Of a stretch of 5,286 nucleotides of DNA, positions 1 to 5,286 are shown piece after piece. The DNA comes from Hyphomicrobiales bacterium. GTDB taxonomy: Bacteria; Pseudomonadota; Alphaproteobacteria; Rhizobiales; Beijerinckiaceae. Below the pieces are notes generated by a model that was not told the origin of the DNA, did no database searches, and was given only the letters and a program-made list of their open reading frames with translations. Location: assembly GCA_027489835.1 (NCBI GenBank), contig JAIXZF010000014.1, forward strand, positions 1 through 5,286, written 5' to 3'. Each line of letters opens with the position of its first letter. Position 1 is the first letter of the stretch. A program made the position numbers and the translations under genes.

Positions 1-453
1 AATGGCGAGGAGCGCATCAGCGACAGCGTCCATCAGCACATCGCGACCACGCTTGGCGTCTCGAAGAGCGACGTCGCCACCATGGATGCCCGCCTCTCCG
101 GCCCCGATGTCTCGCTCAACGCGCCGCTGCTGGACGACGATTCAGGCTCGGCCGCGCAGCGCATGGATTTCCTGCCCGACGAAGGCCCCCTGCAGGACGA
201 GGTCGTCGGCGATAGCATCGACAGCGACCGCCGCGTGCGCTGGCTGCGCGCCGCCCTCGCGGTGCTGTCCGACCGCGAGCTGAACATCCTGCGCGAGCGC
301 CGGCTCAACGACGAGCAGGCGACGCTCGAGGCGCTCGGCGACCGGCTGGGCATCTCGAAGGAGCGAGTCCGCCAGATCGAGAACCGCGCCCTGGAGAAGC
401 TCAAGCGCGCCCTGCTGGAGCGTCACCCCAAGCCGGAGGCCGTCCTCGTCTGA
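1..453 (+). CDS. rpoH: RNA polymerase heat-shock sigma factor RpoH (sigma-32), 5'-truncated by window edge
   Basis: Alternative sigma factor that directs RNA polymerase to heat-shock and stress promoters in the cytoplasm. The frame is open from base 1, giving 150 residues up to TGA at 451-453. Sigma-32 proteins are about 290 residues, so roughly the C-terminal half is present. Residues 17-40 hold the region 3 signature of alphaproteobacterial RpoH (LGVSKSDV, then MDARLSGPDVSLN). Region 4 follows, with LSDRELNILRERRL at about 89-102 and a helix-turn-helix at about 108-135 (TLEALGDRLGISKERVRQIE) that contacts the -35 element. The diagnostic RpoH box of region 2 lies outside the window. Many alphaproteobacteria carry two RpoH paralogues (RpoH1 and RpoH2), and I cannot say which this is. 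The gene converges on the metalloprotease gene, 18 bases away. The main alternative, another group 2/3 sigma-70, is less likely given the region 3 signature. Confidence 0.93.
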   Translation, partial: NGEERISDSVHQHIATTLGVSKSDVATMDARLSGPDVSLNAPLLDDDSGSAAQRMDFLPDEGPLQDEVVGDSIDSDRRVRWLRAALAVLSDRELNILRERRLNDEQATLEALGDRLGISKERVRQIENRALEKLKRALLERHPKPEAVLV

Positions 454-471
454 GGGCGGAGGCCCGCTCCT

Positions 472-1977
472 TCACTCGGCGATGACTTTGTAGCGCTGTC
501 CGGGCGTGACCGGGCTGTTGCGGTCGAGCCCGTTGAGGATCAGGAACTGGTCGAGCGCCCTGTCGTCGCTTGCCATCTGACCTGCGAGGCTCGCAATGGT
601 GTCCGAAGCCGCGGCGGTGATGGTGCGCAGCTTGAGCGGCCGCACATTGGCTGCCTCGCTCGGCGAGAGCCTACGGAAGCTGTTGACCACTGACCTGAAG
701 CTCCGGTCAAGATCCTGGTCGGACCCCTTCGCCGCGAAGATGAAGCGATAGGTCCGCTGGTCGGACTGGATCGCGGCCAGCCTGAAATGCCAGTCGGTGC
801 CGCGCCCGGACGTCAGCGCCGCGGGCAGGCCGTTGACCGTCAGCCGCTCGACCGGCCCCGGCGTCACGCCCTCGATCCATCCGGCGCCCACATAGCTTTC
901 GAGGGTCTGGTTCGCCTCCAGCTGGACCGAATCGAAGCGCATTGCCTTGGCCCCCTGCGCGCCGACGCCGAGAACGGCGTCGCGCGTGCTTTCGAGCGCC
1001 AGCCCTTCCGGGGCCGTGAAGCTCAGGCCGAGCGACGGGTTCACATAGGTCCGGCCCCTGACCGCGCCCTCGCGCGGGTCGTCGCCGAAGGAGAGCCCGT
1101 CGAGCGCCGAGAGCCAGCCCTCGCGGTCGCGCTGGCCGAGACCGGGCGCGGCGATCTGGCGCGCGGTGGCAAGCGTGAGCTGGATGCGCTCGCCGGTCGA
1201 GGGGTGTGTCGACAGGATATCCAGTCCCCGCGCGCCCGGCCGCTCTCCCATCAGCATGGCGCGGTGGTTCGTCGTGCGCTGCAGCGAGGCCAGAAAGCGC
1301 GAGGCGCCGTAAGGATCGAACCCGGCCGCCGCGATGGCCTTCACCGCGATGAGATCGGCCTCCAGCTCCTGCTGGCGCGAAAAGGTGGCGATGCTGACGC
1401 GCGAATGCGCCTGCACGGCCTCGCCCGCGAGCGGGTCCTCGAGCACCTGCGCCACGACGCGCCGCACGAGTTCGGAGCGCTGCTGCAACTCGGCCCGCTC
1501 GACCGCGTGGCGCGCCTGTACATGGGCTATCTCGTGCGCGACGACCGAGGCCGCTTCGGCCCGGTCATTGGCCAGCGCCAGGAGGCCGCGCGTGATATAG
1601 AGCCTGCCATTGGGCAGCGCGAAGGCGTTGACCACGGGGGAGTTGAGCAGCGTCACCTCATAGGCGCCATTGGGCTGCGGCGAGGTCTCCGCCAGCTTCG
1701 CCACGATCTCGTCGACCATGCGCTTGACGGCCGGCGCGCGATATTCGCCTCCGAACGCGGCCATCAGCCGCTGGTGCTCGCGCTGGGTGGCGCTTTCGAG
1801 CGCATTGCCGGCAACCCCCAACTGGTTCGGGCGGCGCGGCGGCTCGGGCGGCAAGAAGATCGGCCGGTCGCCCGCACACGAGGCGAGCATCATGGCGCAC
1901 AGCGCCGCCACGGCGAGCTTGCGCGCGCCCGCTGCCAGGGGCTGGCCTGCCTTCATGGGGTCGGAGGCGCGCCGCAT
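472..1977 (-). CDS. M48-family zinc metalloprotease, lipoprotein, with C-terminal LysM-like domain
   Basis: Predicted envelope-anchored zinc endopeptidase of 501 residues, related to the periplasmic BepA/YfgC and Oma1-like branch of M48, which handles misfolded envelope proteins. Seen: a lipoprotein signal, with a positive N-terminus, a hydrophobic stretch at about 20-33 and lipobox LASC ending at Cys34; a proline-rich linker at 42-50; the zinc motif HEIAH at 148-152 with catalytic Glu149; a third-ligand region ELEAD at 204-208 (Glu204 most likely); and THPSTGERI at 257-265, typical of this family. Residues about 310-435 form a middle domain I cannot name. Residues about 447-499 resemble LysM (SDTIASLA, then LNGL and PGQRYKV). 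The ATG at 1977 is preferred because GGA lies 6-8 bases upstream; an in-frame ATG seven codons later (1956) has no ribosome binding site but would also leave an intact signal peptide. The gene is last of three co-directional genes, 10 bases after the nuclease-like gene. Substrate is unknown. Confidence 0.9.
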   Translation of the reverse strand: MRRASDPMKAGQPLAAGARKLAVAALCAMMLASCAGDRPIFLPPEPPRRPNQLGVAGNALESATQREHQRLMAAFGGEYRAPAVKRMVDEIVAKLAETSPQPNGAYEVTLLNSPVVNAFALPNGRLYITRGLLALANDRAEAASVVAHEIAHVQARHAVERAELQQRSELVRRVVAQVLEDPLAGEAVQAHSRVSIATFSRQQELEADLIAVKAIAAAGFDPYGASRFLASLQRTTNHRAMLMGERPGARGLDILSTHPSTGERIQLTLATARQIAAPGLGQRDREGWLSALDGLSFGDDPREGAVRGRTYVNPSLGLSFTAPEGLALESTRDAVLGVGAQGAKAMRFDSVQLEANQTLESYVGAGWIEGVTPGPVERLTVNGLPAALTSGRGTDWHFRLAAIQSDQRTYRFIFAAKGSDQDLDRSFRSVVNSFRRLSPSEAANVRPLKLRTITAAASDTIASLAGQMASDDRALDQFLILNGLDRNSPVTPGQRYKVIAE

Positions 1978-1982
1978 TCCCG

Positions 1983-1985
1983 TCC
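1983..1985 (-). promoter_or_regulatory. Shine-Dalgarno core of the metalloprotease gene
   Basis: On the minus strand GGA lies 6-8 bases before the ATG at 1977, inside the short gap after the upstream stop. It favours this start over the in-frame ATG at 1956, which is preceded by a CT-rich stretch. Confidence 0.45.
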
Positions 1986-1987
1986 GA

Positions 1988-2743
1988 TCACTTCATGATT
2001 TCGATGGCCGCCGCATCGCTCACCGCGATCCGGGCCGGATTGGCCTCGCCGACGACGCCGCGCACGCGCGCCTCCCGGCCCTTCAGCCCTTCGCGCGTCC
2101 AGCCCGCGCGCTCGAGATCGCGCCAGGCCCCCAGCGTCAGCTCCGCGCTGGCGCCGGCCCCGCGCGCGCCGAAATTCAGATAGACCGCACGCCGGGTCTG
2201 CCCGACGTGCTGGATGCGCCCCTGCATCACTGCGATGTCTCCTGCCCGGGCCGCCACCGCCGCCCCTTCGGCCGCCGCCAGCAGGCCGCGCCGGCGATCG
2301 GACCAGATGCCGCGGCCAGCCTGCCGCGCCTTATTCTCCGCTTCAAGGAAAAGAATGCGGCAGTTTGGCGGCAGTTCCATCGGCCAGGCCAGCGCCAGCC
2401 CGTTTTCGACCAGCTTTTGCGCCAGATCGCCATGCGCGCCCTTGATTCGGGCGGCGCGTCGGCCCCAGCGGTCGGCGGCGCCGCCCTCGGCCAATGCCTC
2501 GGCGCCATGCCAGTCCGCCATGAGGTTCGCCGTTGACTGCAGCGCCTCCTCGCCATGCGCCGTGAACCGCAGGCCGATCAGCCGGGCGCGTTCGCCATTC
2601 GCTAGAAGTATGTCGCCCTCGACCGTCAGCCCCGACAGCGCCCCGATGGGCGCCGCGCTCCGGAAGGGCTCGCAGGCCAGCGCATCCGGCGCGAGCGCCG
2701 GGACCAGAAGCGCTATCCAGGCGAAGCGGAGGCCTACCCCCAT
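1988..2743 (-). CDS. Exported thermonuclease (SNase)-fold protein with degenerate active site and C-terminal OB-like domain
   Basis: Protein of 251 residues with the fold signature of staphylococcal nuclease. Seen: a signal peptide at about 1-23 ending ALA, fitting signal peptidase I; an SNase-like domain at about 36-150 with EGDI at 42-45 (family DGDT), RLIG from Arg54, DRWGR at 91-95, NGLALA from 114, and EAENKARQAGRGIW at 134-147. A second module at about 168-250 (GDIAVMQGRI, VYLNFG, LKGREARVRGVV) looks like the OB-type domain seen in alphaproteobacterial family members. By motif alignment with S. aureus nuclease, Asp21, Arg35 and Arg87 correspond to Asp44, Arg54 and Arg95 and are kept. 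Asp40 and Glu43 fall at Arg59 and Ala62 and appear lost, although Glu65/66 could substitute if there is an insertion. Full nuclease activity is therefore doubtful. The ATG overlaps the transporter TGA (TGATG), which suggests translational coupling; only a weak GGG precedes it. Confidence 0.82.
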   Translation of the reverse strand: MGVGLRFAWIALLVPALAPDALACEPFRSAAPIGALSGLTVEGDILLANGERARLIGLRFTAHGEEALQSTANLMADWHGAEALAEGGAADRWGRRAARIKGAHGDLAQKLVENGLALAWPMELPPNCRILFLEAENKARQAGRGIWSDRRRGLLAAAEGAAVAARAGDIAVMQGRIQHVGQTRRAVYLNFGARGAGASAELTLGAWRDLERAGWTREGLKGREARVRGVVGEANPARIAVSDAAAIEIMK

Positions 2744-3576
2744 CAGCGACCCGTGACGAGGCTGTAGAAGAAGCGCAGGCACACCAGCAGGAGGAAGATG
2801 CCGAAGGCGATCTCCAGCTTGCGGCGCGGCAGCTTGTGCGCCCAATGCGCCCCGATGGGTGCGAAGTAGATGCTCGATGGCACGATGCAGGCGAAGGCGA
2901 TCAGCGACACATAGCCGAGCGAGCCCGGCGGCAGCAGGTCCATCTTCGGCCAGCCGGCATAGATGAAGCCGAGCGCTCCGGGGATCGCGATGATGACGCC
3001 GAGCCCCGCCGAGGTCGAGACCGCCTGATGGATGGACCGGCCATAGAGCAGCATGAAGATGTTCGAGATCTGCCCGCCCCCGATGCCCATCAGGGACGAC
3101 AAGGCCCCCATGATCACGCCGATGACGCGCATGACGGCCTTGGAAGGCAGCGTGTCGGAGATCTTCCACTTCTCGTTGCCGAACAGCAGCCGCGCTGTGG
3201 AGACGCCGGCCACCACCACGAACACGGTCTTGAACAGCCCGGCCGGCGCATAGCGCGCGATCAGGCTTCCGCCGATCACGCCGATGAGCACGGGCAAGGC
3301 CCAGACCTTGAGGATGTCCTGCTCGACCATGCCCTTGCTCAGATGCTTGCGGTAGGAGCTGATCGCGGTGGGGATGATCGCGGCGAGCGACGTGCCGACG
3401 CAGAGCGGCATCCTGACCTCGACCGGCACGCCGATGAAGCCGAACACCTCGTAGAGCACGGGCACCATGACGGCGCCGCCGCCGACGCCGAACAGCCCGG
3501 CGAGCAGGCCGGTGGCGGCCCCGCCGACGAGCAGGGCTCCGGCCATCAAGGCAAACTCGAGTACAGTGGCGGACAT
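2743..3576 (-). CDS. TSUP / TauE-SafE family membrane transporter (probable anion exporter/importer)
   Basis: Inner-membrane protein of 277 residues, within the usual 250-300 for the TauE/SafE (DUF81) family, whose characterised members move sulfite, sulfoacetate, taurine-derived or other organosulfur anions. Seen: two homologous halves, each with the family's glycine-rich motif, LFGVGGGAVMVP at 28-39 and SLMGIGGGQI at 161-170, together with LCVGTSLAAIIPT at 58-70 and AVSTSAGLGVIIAIPG at 185-200. Hydrophobic segments at about 8-30, 33-52, 57-73, 92-108, 113-132, 147-177, 188-207, 219-240 and 255-273 fit an eight-to-nine-helix topology. The ATG at 3576 has AGGA 11-14 bases upstream, slightly far but usable. 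It is first of three co-directional genes and overlaps the next by one base. The substrate cannot be told from sequence, and no sulfur-metabolism gene lies nearby. Confidence 0.92.
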   Translation of the reverse strand: MSATVLEFALMAGALLVGGAATGLLAGLFGVGGGAVMVPVLYEVFGFIGVPVEVRMPLCVGTSLAAIIPTAISSYRKHLSKGMVEQDILKVWALPVLIGVIGGSLIARYAPAGLFKTVFVVVAGVSTARLLFGNEKWKISDTLPSKAVMRVIGVIMGALSSLMGIGGGQISNIFMLLYGRSIHQAVSTSAGLGVIIAIPGALGFIYAGWPKMDLLPPGSLGYVSLIAFACIVPSSIYFAPIGAHWAHKLPRRKLEIAFGIFLLLVCLRFFYSLVTGR

Positions 3577-3602
3577 GGCAGGCCGATCCTGGTCGGAGGA
3601 GC

Positions 3603-3638
3603 TTCAACCGTTAGCGGCCCGGCGGCCCCTGGGGCAAG
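3603..3638 (-). promoter_or_regulatory. Candidate promoter of the transporter-nuclease-metalloprotease operon
   Basis: On the minus strand CTTGCC (3638-3633) is followed after exactly 17 bases by GCTAAC (3615-3610). The first resembles the alphaproteobacterial -35 CTTGAC at five of six positions; the second is a weak -10. Transcription would begin near 3603, leaving a leader of about 27 bases that includes the AGGA ribosome binding site. Prediction by eye only. Confidence 0.33.
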
Positions 3639-3639
3639 A

Positions 3640-3669
3640 GCACGATGCGCAAGGCGCCATGCACGATGC
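3640..3669. repeat. Short direct repeat GCACGATGC (2 copies, 21-base period)
   Basis: Exact 9-base copies lie at 3640-3648 and 3661-3669. The period of 21 bases is two helical turns, and the pair sits directly upstream of the candidate -35 of the transporter operon, a position used by activators or repressors. A third copy occurs inside the transporter coding region at 2880-2888, so chance is a real possibility. Confidence 0.35.
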
Positions 3670-3704
3670 CGGCGCCGGCGGCGTGGCCCGCGCGCCGTGC
3701 CCCT

Positions 3705-3733
3705 CTTCACCGGGGCGCAAATCGTGCTAAACG
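3705..3733 (+). promoter_or_regulatory. Candidate promoter of tRNA-Arg
   Basis: CTTCAC (3705-3710) matches the alphaproteobacterial -35 CTTGAC at five of six bases and is followed after 17 bases by TAAACG (3728-3733), a poor -10 within the most AT-rich patch of the region. A start near 3740 would give a leader of about five bases before the tRNA. Weak, by eye. Confidence 0.28.
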
Positions 3734-3744
3734 GAGCGCGGCGC

Positions 3745-3821
3745 GGTTCCGTAGCTCAGCAGGATAGAGCAGTGGTTTCCTAAACCAAAGGTCACAGGTT
3801 CGAATCCTGTCGGGACCGCCA
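3745..3821 (+). tRNA. tRNA-Arg (anticodon CCT)
   Basis: Complete 77-base tRNA gene with CCA encoded at 3819-3821. Acceptor stem GGTTCCG (3745-3751) pairs with CGGGACC (3811-3817), with one T-G wobble; the discriminator base is G3818. The D stem is GCTC/GAGC around a nine-base loop. The anticodon loop TTCCTAA (3777-3783) carries CCT at 3779-3781, reading the Arg codon AGG. The T arm is ACAGG-TTCGAAT-CCTGT (3794-3810), and the variable loop is five bases. The anticodon stem GTGGT/ACCAA has four pairs, with a G-A mismatch at the outer 27-43 position. AGG is expected to be a rare codon in such a GC-rich genome. The gene is 17 bases from the convergent aapM stop. tRNA-Arg(CCU) genes are known integration sites, but no integrase or duplicated 3' end is visible here. 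Confidence 0.96.
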
Positions 3822-3838
3822 GCCTCGCCGCTTCCGCT

Positions 3839-4891
3839 TCAATGGCTCTTCGGCCCGCTCAGCTCCAGCGCGCGGCTCCAGCGCGAGAGCGCGAAGCAGA
3901 TCAGCCAGTAGATCAGACCCGAGAACAGATAGGCCTCCATGTTCATGCCGACCCAGGCCGGGTCCGCCAGCGAGCCCTGCGCGATGCCGAGCAGGTCGAG
4001 GATCGAGACCACCAGCACCAGCGTCGTGTTCTTGATGAGCGCGATGAACTCGTTGGTCATCGCGGGCAGCGAGATGCGCAGCGCCTGCGGCAGGGTGATG
4101 AGCCCGGTCGTCCGCCAGTAGCCGAGCCCGAGCGCCGCCGCCGCCTCGCCCTGGCCCTTGGGCAGCGCCTGAAGCCCGCCCCGCACCGCCTCCGCCATGT
4201 AGGCGGCGATGACGAGGCCGAGCCCGATCACCGCGCGGGCCAGCCGGTCGATGCCGACGCCCGCGGGCATGATCAGAGGCAGCAGCAGGGAGGCGAGGAA
4301 GATCACGGCGATGATGGGCACGCCGCGCCAGAACTCGATGAAGATCACCGAGAGCGTCCGGATCAGCGGCAGGCGCGATTGCCGCCCGAGCGCCAGCATG
4401 ATGCCAAGCGGCACCGCGATGAGGCCCGCATAGACCGCGATGAACAGGGTCAGCATCAGCCCGCCCCAGTCGCGCGTCTCGACGGGCCGGAGCCCGAGCC
4501 CGCCGCCGAGCAGCCAGACCCCGAGCGGGGGCAGCACCAGCAGCACGGCGAGCCCGAGGGCGAGCCTCGCCTTGCCCTTGAGCACGAACAGCGGAACCAC
4601 CGCCGCGATGGAGACGAGCCCGAGCAGGTTCGGCCGCCAGCGCTCCGAGGCGGGATAAAACCCGTACATGAACTGGCCGAAGCGCGCTTTGATGAAGACC
4701 CAGCAGGCGCCGCCGGGCGCGCAGTCATTGCGCGTCGTGCCCTGCCAGCTCGCGTCGATGAAGGCCCAGCGGATGAGGGGGATCAGCGCCCAGGCGATGG
4801 TTGCGAACAGCAGAAGCGTCACGACCGAGGCCGCCGGCGTCGAGAACAGTCGCTGGCGCCAGATGCTGGCGGAGGAGGCAGGCGCGTTCAA
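3839..4891 (-). CDS. aapM: General L-amino-acid ABC transporter permease AapM
   Basis: Inner-membrane permease subunit of the Aap importer, a polar-amino-acid-uptake-type ABC transporter of broad L-amino-acid specificity; it pairs with AapQ. The protein has 350 residues, somewhat shorter than rhizobial AapM (about 380). Seen: an N-terminal helix at about 22-41; the AapM-type periplasmic segment at 62-90 (GACWVFIKARFGQF, YPASERWRPN); then helices at about 88-105, 109-129, 145-169, 189-210, 218-238, 287-305 and 318-337. The ATPase-contacting EAA loop fits the consensus exactly: EAA at 249-251, Gly255, nine residues, then ITLP at 265-268. The start is TTG at 4889-4891, overlapping the aapQ stop by four bases (TTGA), with GGTGA four bases upstream; no in-frame ATG occurs until residue 75. 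The C-terminus (ALELSGPKSH) meets a 17-base gap and then the tRNA gene. No aapP follows. Confidence 0.93.
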   Translation of the reverse strand: MNAPASSASIWRQRLFSTPAASVVTLLLFATIAWALIPLIRWAFIDASWQGTTRNDCAPGGACWVFIKARFGQFMYGFYPASERWRPNLLGLVSIAAVVPLFVLKGKARLALGLAVLLVLPPLGVWLLGGGLGLRPVETRDWGGLMLTLFIAVYAGLIAVPLGIMLALGRQSRLPLIRTLSVIFIEFWRGVPIIAVIFLASLLLPLIMPAGVGIDRLARAVIGLGLVIAAYMAEAVRGGLQALPKGQGEAAAALGLGYWRTTGLITLPQALRISLPAMTNEFIALIKNTTLVLVVSILDLLGIAQGSLADPAWVGMNMEAYLFSGLIYWLICFALSRWSRALELSGPKSH

Positions 4892-5286
4892 CGCGTCACC
4901 AGCGCGATGCGCGCATTGTACCAGTTCATCAGCGCCGACACGATCAGGCCGAAGAACAGGTAGACGGCAAGCGTCATGGCGATGATCTCGATCGCCTGGC
5001 CGGTGTTGTTCAGCGCCGAGCCCATGAACAGGCTGACGACCTCCGGATAGGCGATGGCCGCGCCGAAGGACGAGTTCTTCAGCACGTTGAGATACTGGCT
5101 CGTCATTGGCGGGATCATCACCCTGAGCGCCTGCGGGATGACGACGAAGCGCAGGATCTGCCCGGGCCTGAGCCCCAGCGAGGCCGCGGCCTCGCGCTGG
5201 CCCTTGACCACCGCGCCGATGCCGCCGCGCACGATCTCGGCCACGAAGCCCGCCGTGTAGGTGACGAGCGCCGCCAGCAGCGCGAC
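4888..5286 (-). CDS. aapQ: General L-amino-acid ABC transporter permease AapQ, 5'-truncated by window edge
   Basis: C-terminal third of the second Aap permease: 132 residues to TGA at 4888-4890, open to the right edge (the full family length is about 400). The GTG at 5244 is an internal valine, not a start: the frame continues upstream as VTYTAGF, which joins VAEIVRGGI, the usual helix entering the EAA loop. Seen: KGQREAAASLGL as the ATPase-coupling loop, a VVIPQALR continuation, then IPPMTSQYLNVLKNSSF, AIAYPEVVSLFMGSALNNTGQAIE and a final helix ending MNWYNARIALV, all characteristic of AapQ rather than AapM. The gene overlaps aapM by four bases, so the two permeases are probably translationally coupled in the order aapQ-aapM, as in rhizobial aapJQMP. 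Confidence 0.93.
   Translation of the reverse strand, partial: VALLAALVTYTAGFVAEIVRGGIGAVVKGQREAAASLGLRPGQILRFVVIPQALRVMIPPMTSQYLNVLKNSSFGAAIAYPEVVSLFMGSALNNTGQAIEIIAMTLAVYLFFGLIVSALMNWYNARIALVTR
4896..4900 (-). promoter_or_regulatory. Shine-Dalgarno site supporting the TTG start of aapM
   Basis: GGTGA on the minus strand, inside the last codons of aapQ and four bases before the TTG at 4891. The spacing is a little short, but with the TTGA stop/start overlap it supports reinitiation at this non-ATG codon. Confidence 0.42.

Larger units (their letters stand above)
3577..3744. other. Divergent intergenic region between the transporter operon and tRNA-Arg
   Basis: This 168-base stretch has no convincing gene. 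It must hold the start signals of the minus-strand transporter operon and the plus-strand tRNA. It contains candidate promoters for both, a 9-base direct repeat, and a 12-base perfect palindrome GCCGGCGCCGGC at 3668-3679 that may only reflect high GC. The most AT-rich spot is just before the tRNA, at about 3718-3731. Confidence 0.6.

Noticed and set aside
454..465. GGGC-GGAG-GCCC hairpin as a bidirectional terminator between rpoH and the protease
   Set aside because: Only four base pairs and no T-tract on either strand; expected by chance at this GC content.
787..1998. Long open frame on the plus strand opposite the metalloprotease gene
   Set aside because: Its product is rich in Arg, Gly, His and Ala with no domain. 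It is the antisense shadow of a GC-rich gene whose minus-strand product has a complete lipobox and zinc motif.
2744..3607. Possible fusion of the SNase-fold protein with a long upstream extension (same frame open to 3607)
   Set aside because: The extension is an out-of-frame reading of the transporter gene. The signal peptide beginning at the ATG at 2743 marks the true start.
3645..3744. Small plus-strand open frame from ATG 3645
   Set aside because: No ribosome binding site, Arg/Ala/Pro-rich, and it reads through into the tRNA gene.
2836..3783. Plus-strand open frame opposite the transporter and running into the tRNA
   Set aside because: Asp/Arg/His-rich shadow frame that overlaps a structural RNA; no ribosome binding site or domain.
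3745..3821. tRNA-Arg as the attachment site of an integrated element
   Set aside because: No integrase gene and no second copy of the tRNA 3' end is visible in the window; flanking genes have matching base composition.
3842..4963. Long open frame on the plus strand opposite aapM
   Set aside because: Low-complexity Arg/Asp/Glu/Gln-rich translation typical of antisense frames in high-GC DNA; the minus strand encodes an unmistakable permease.
4888..5244. Start of aapQ at GTG 5244
   Set aside because: The codon is an internal valine; the frame continues to the window edge with the conserved helix that precedes the EAA loop.

Overview
The window is very GC-rich, with strong G/C third-position bias. 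The rpoH, aapQ/aapM and thermonuclease-like genes all resemble alphaproteobacterial versions, so an alphaproteobacterium is likely, most probably of the Hyphomicrobiales (Rhizobiales). The genus cannot be fixed from this sequence. It looks like ordinary chromosome: I see no transposase, integrase, CRISPR array, phage gene or toxin-antitoxin pair.

Layout: (1) Bases 1-453, plus strand, hold the C-terminal half of a heat-shock sigma factor (RpoH, sigma-32), cut by the left edge. (2) Converging on it after an 18-base gap is a three-gene minus-strand cluster read right to left: a TauE/SafE-type (TSUP) membrane transporter (3576-2743), a secreted staphylococcal-nuclease-fold protein (2743-1988, start overlapping the transporter stop by one base) and an M48-family zinc-metalloprotease lipoprotein with a LysM-like tail (1977-472). 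The tight spacing indicates one operon, and a candidate promoter lies just upstream. (3) Bases 3577-3744 are a divergent intergenic region with candidate promoters in both directions and a 9-base direct repeat. (4) A complete tRNA-Arg(CCU) gene lies on the plus strand at 3745-3821, with CCA encoded. (5) From the right edge, on the minus strand, come aapQ (partial, 5' end missing) and aapM, the two permease subunits of a general L-amino-acid ABC transporter. They overlap by four bases, and aapM starts with TTG.

How the parts work together: AapQ and AapM form the membrane channel of an amino-acid importer that also needs a periplasmic binding protein (AapJ) and an ATPase (AapP). Neither is in the window, and AapP is not in its usual place downstream of aapM because the tRNA gene sits there. 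The three-gene cluster combines an inner-membrane transporter with two exported proteins, one a putative envelope-quality-control protease, but nothing visible shows a shared pathway. No clearly new biological system is evident. The observations most worth a second look are the degenerate active site of the nuclease-like protein, the missing aapP, and the promoter/direct-repeat arrangement upstream of the transporter operon.
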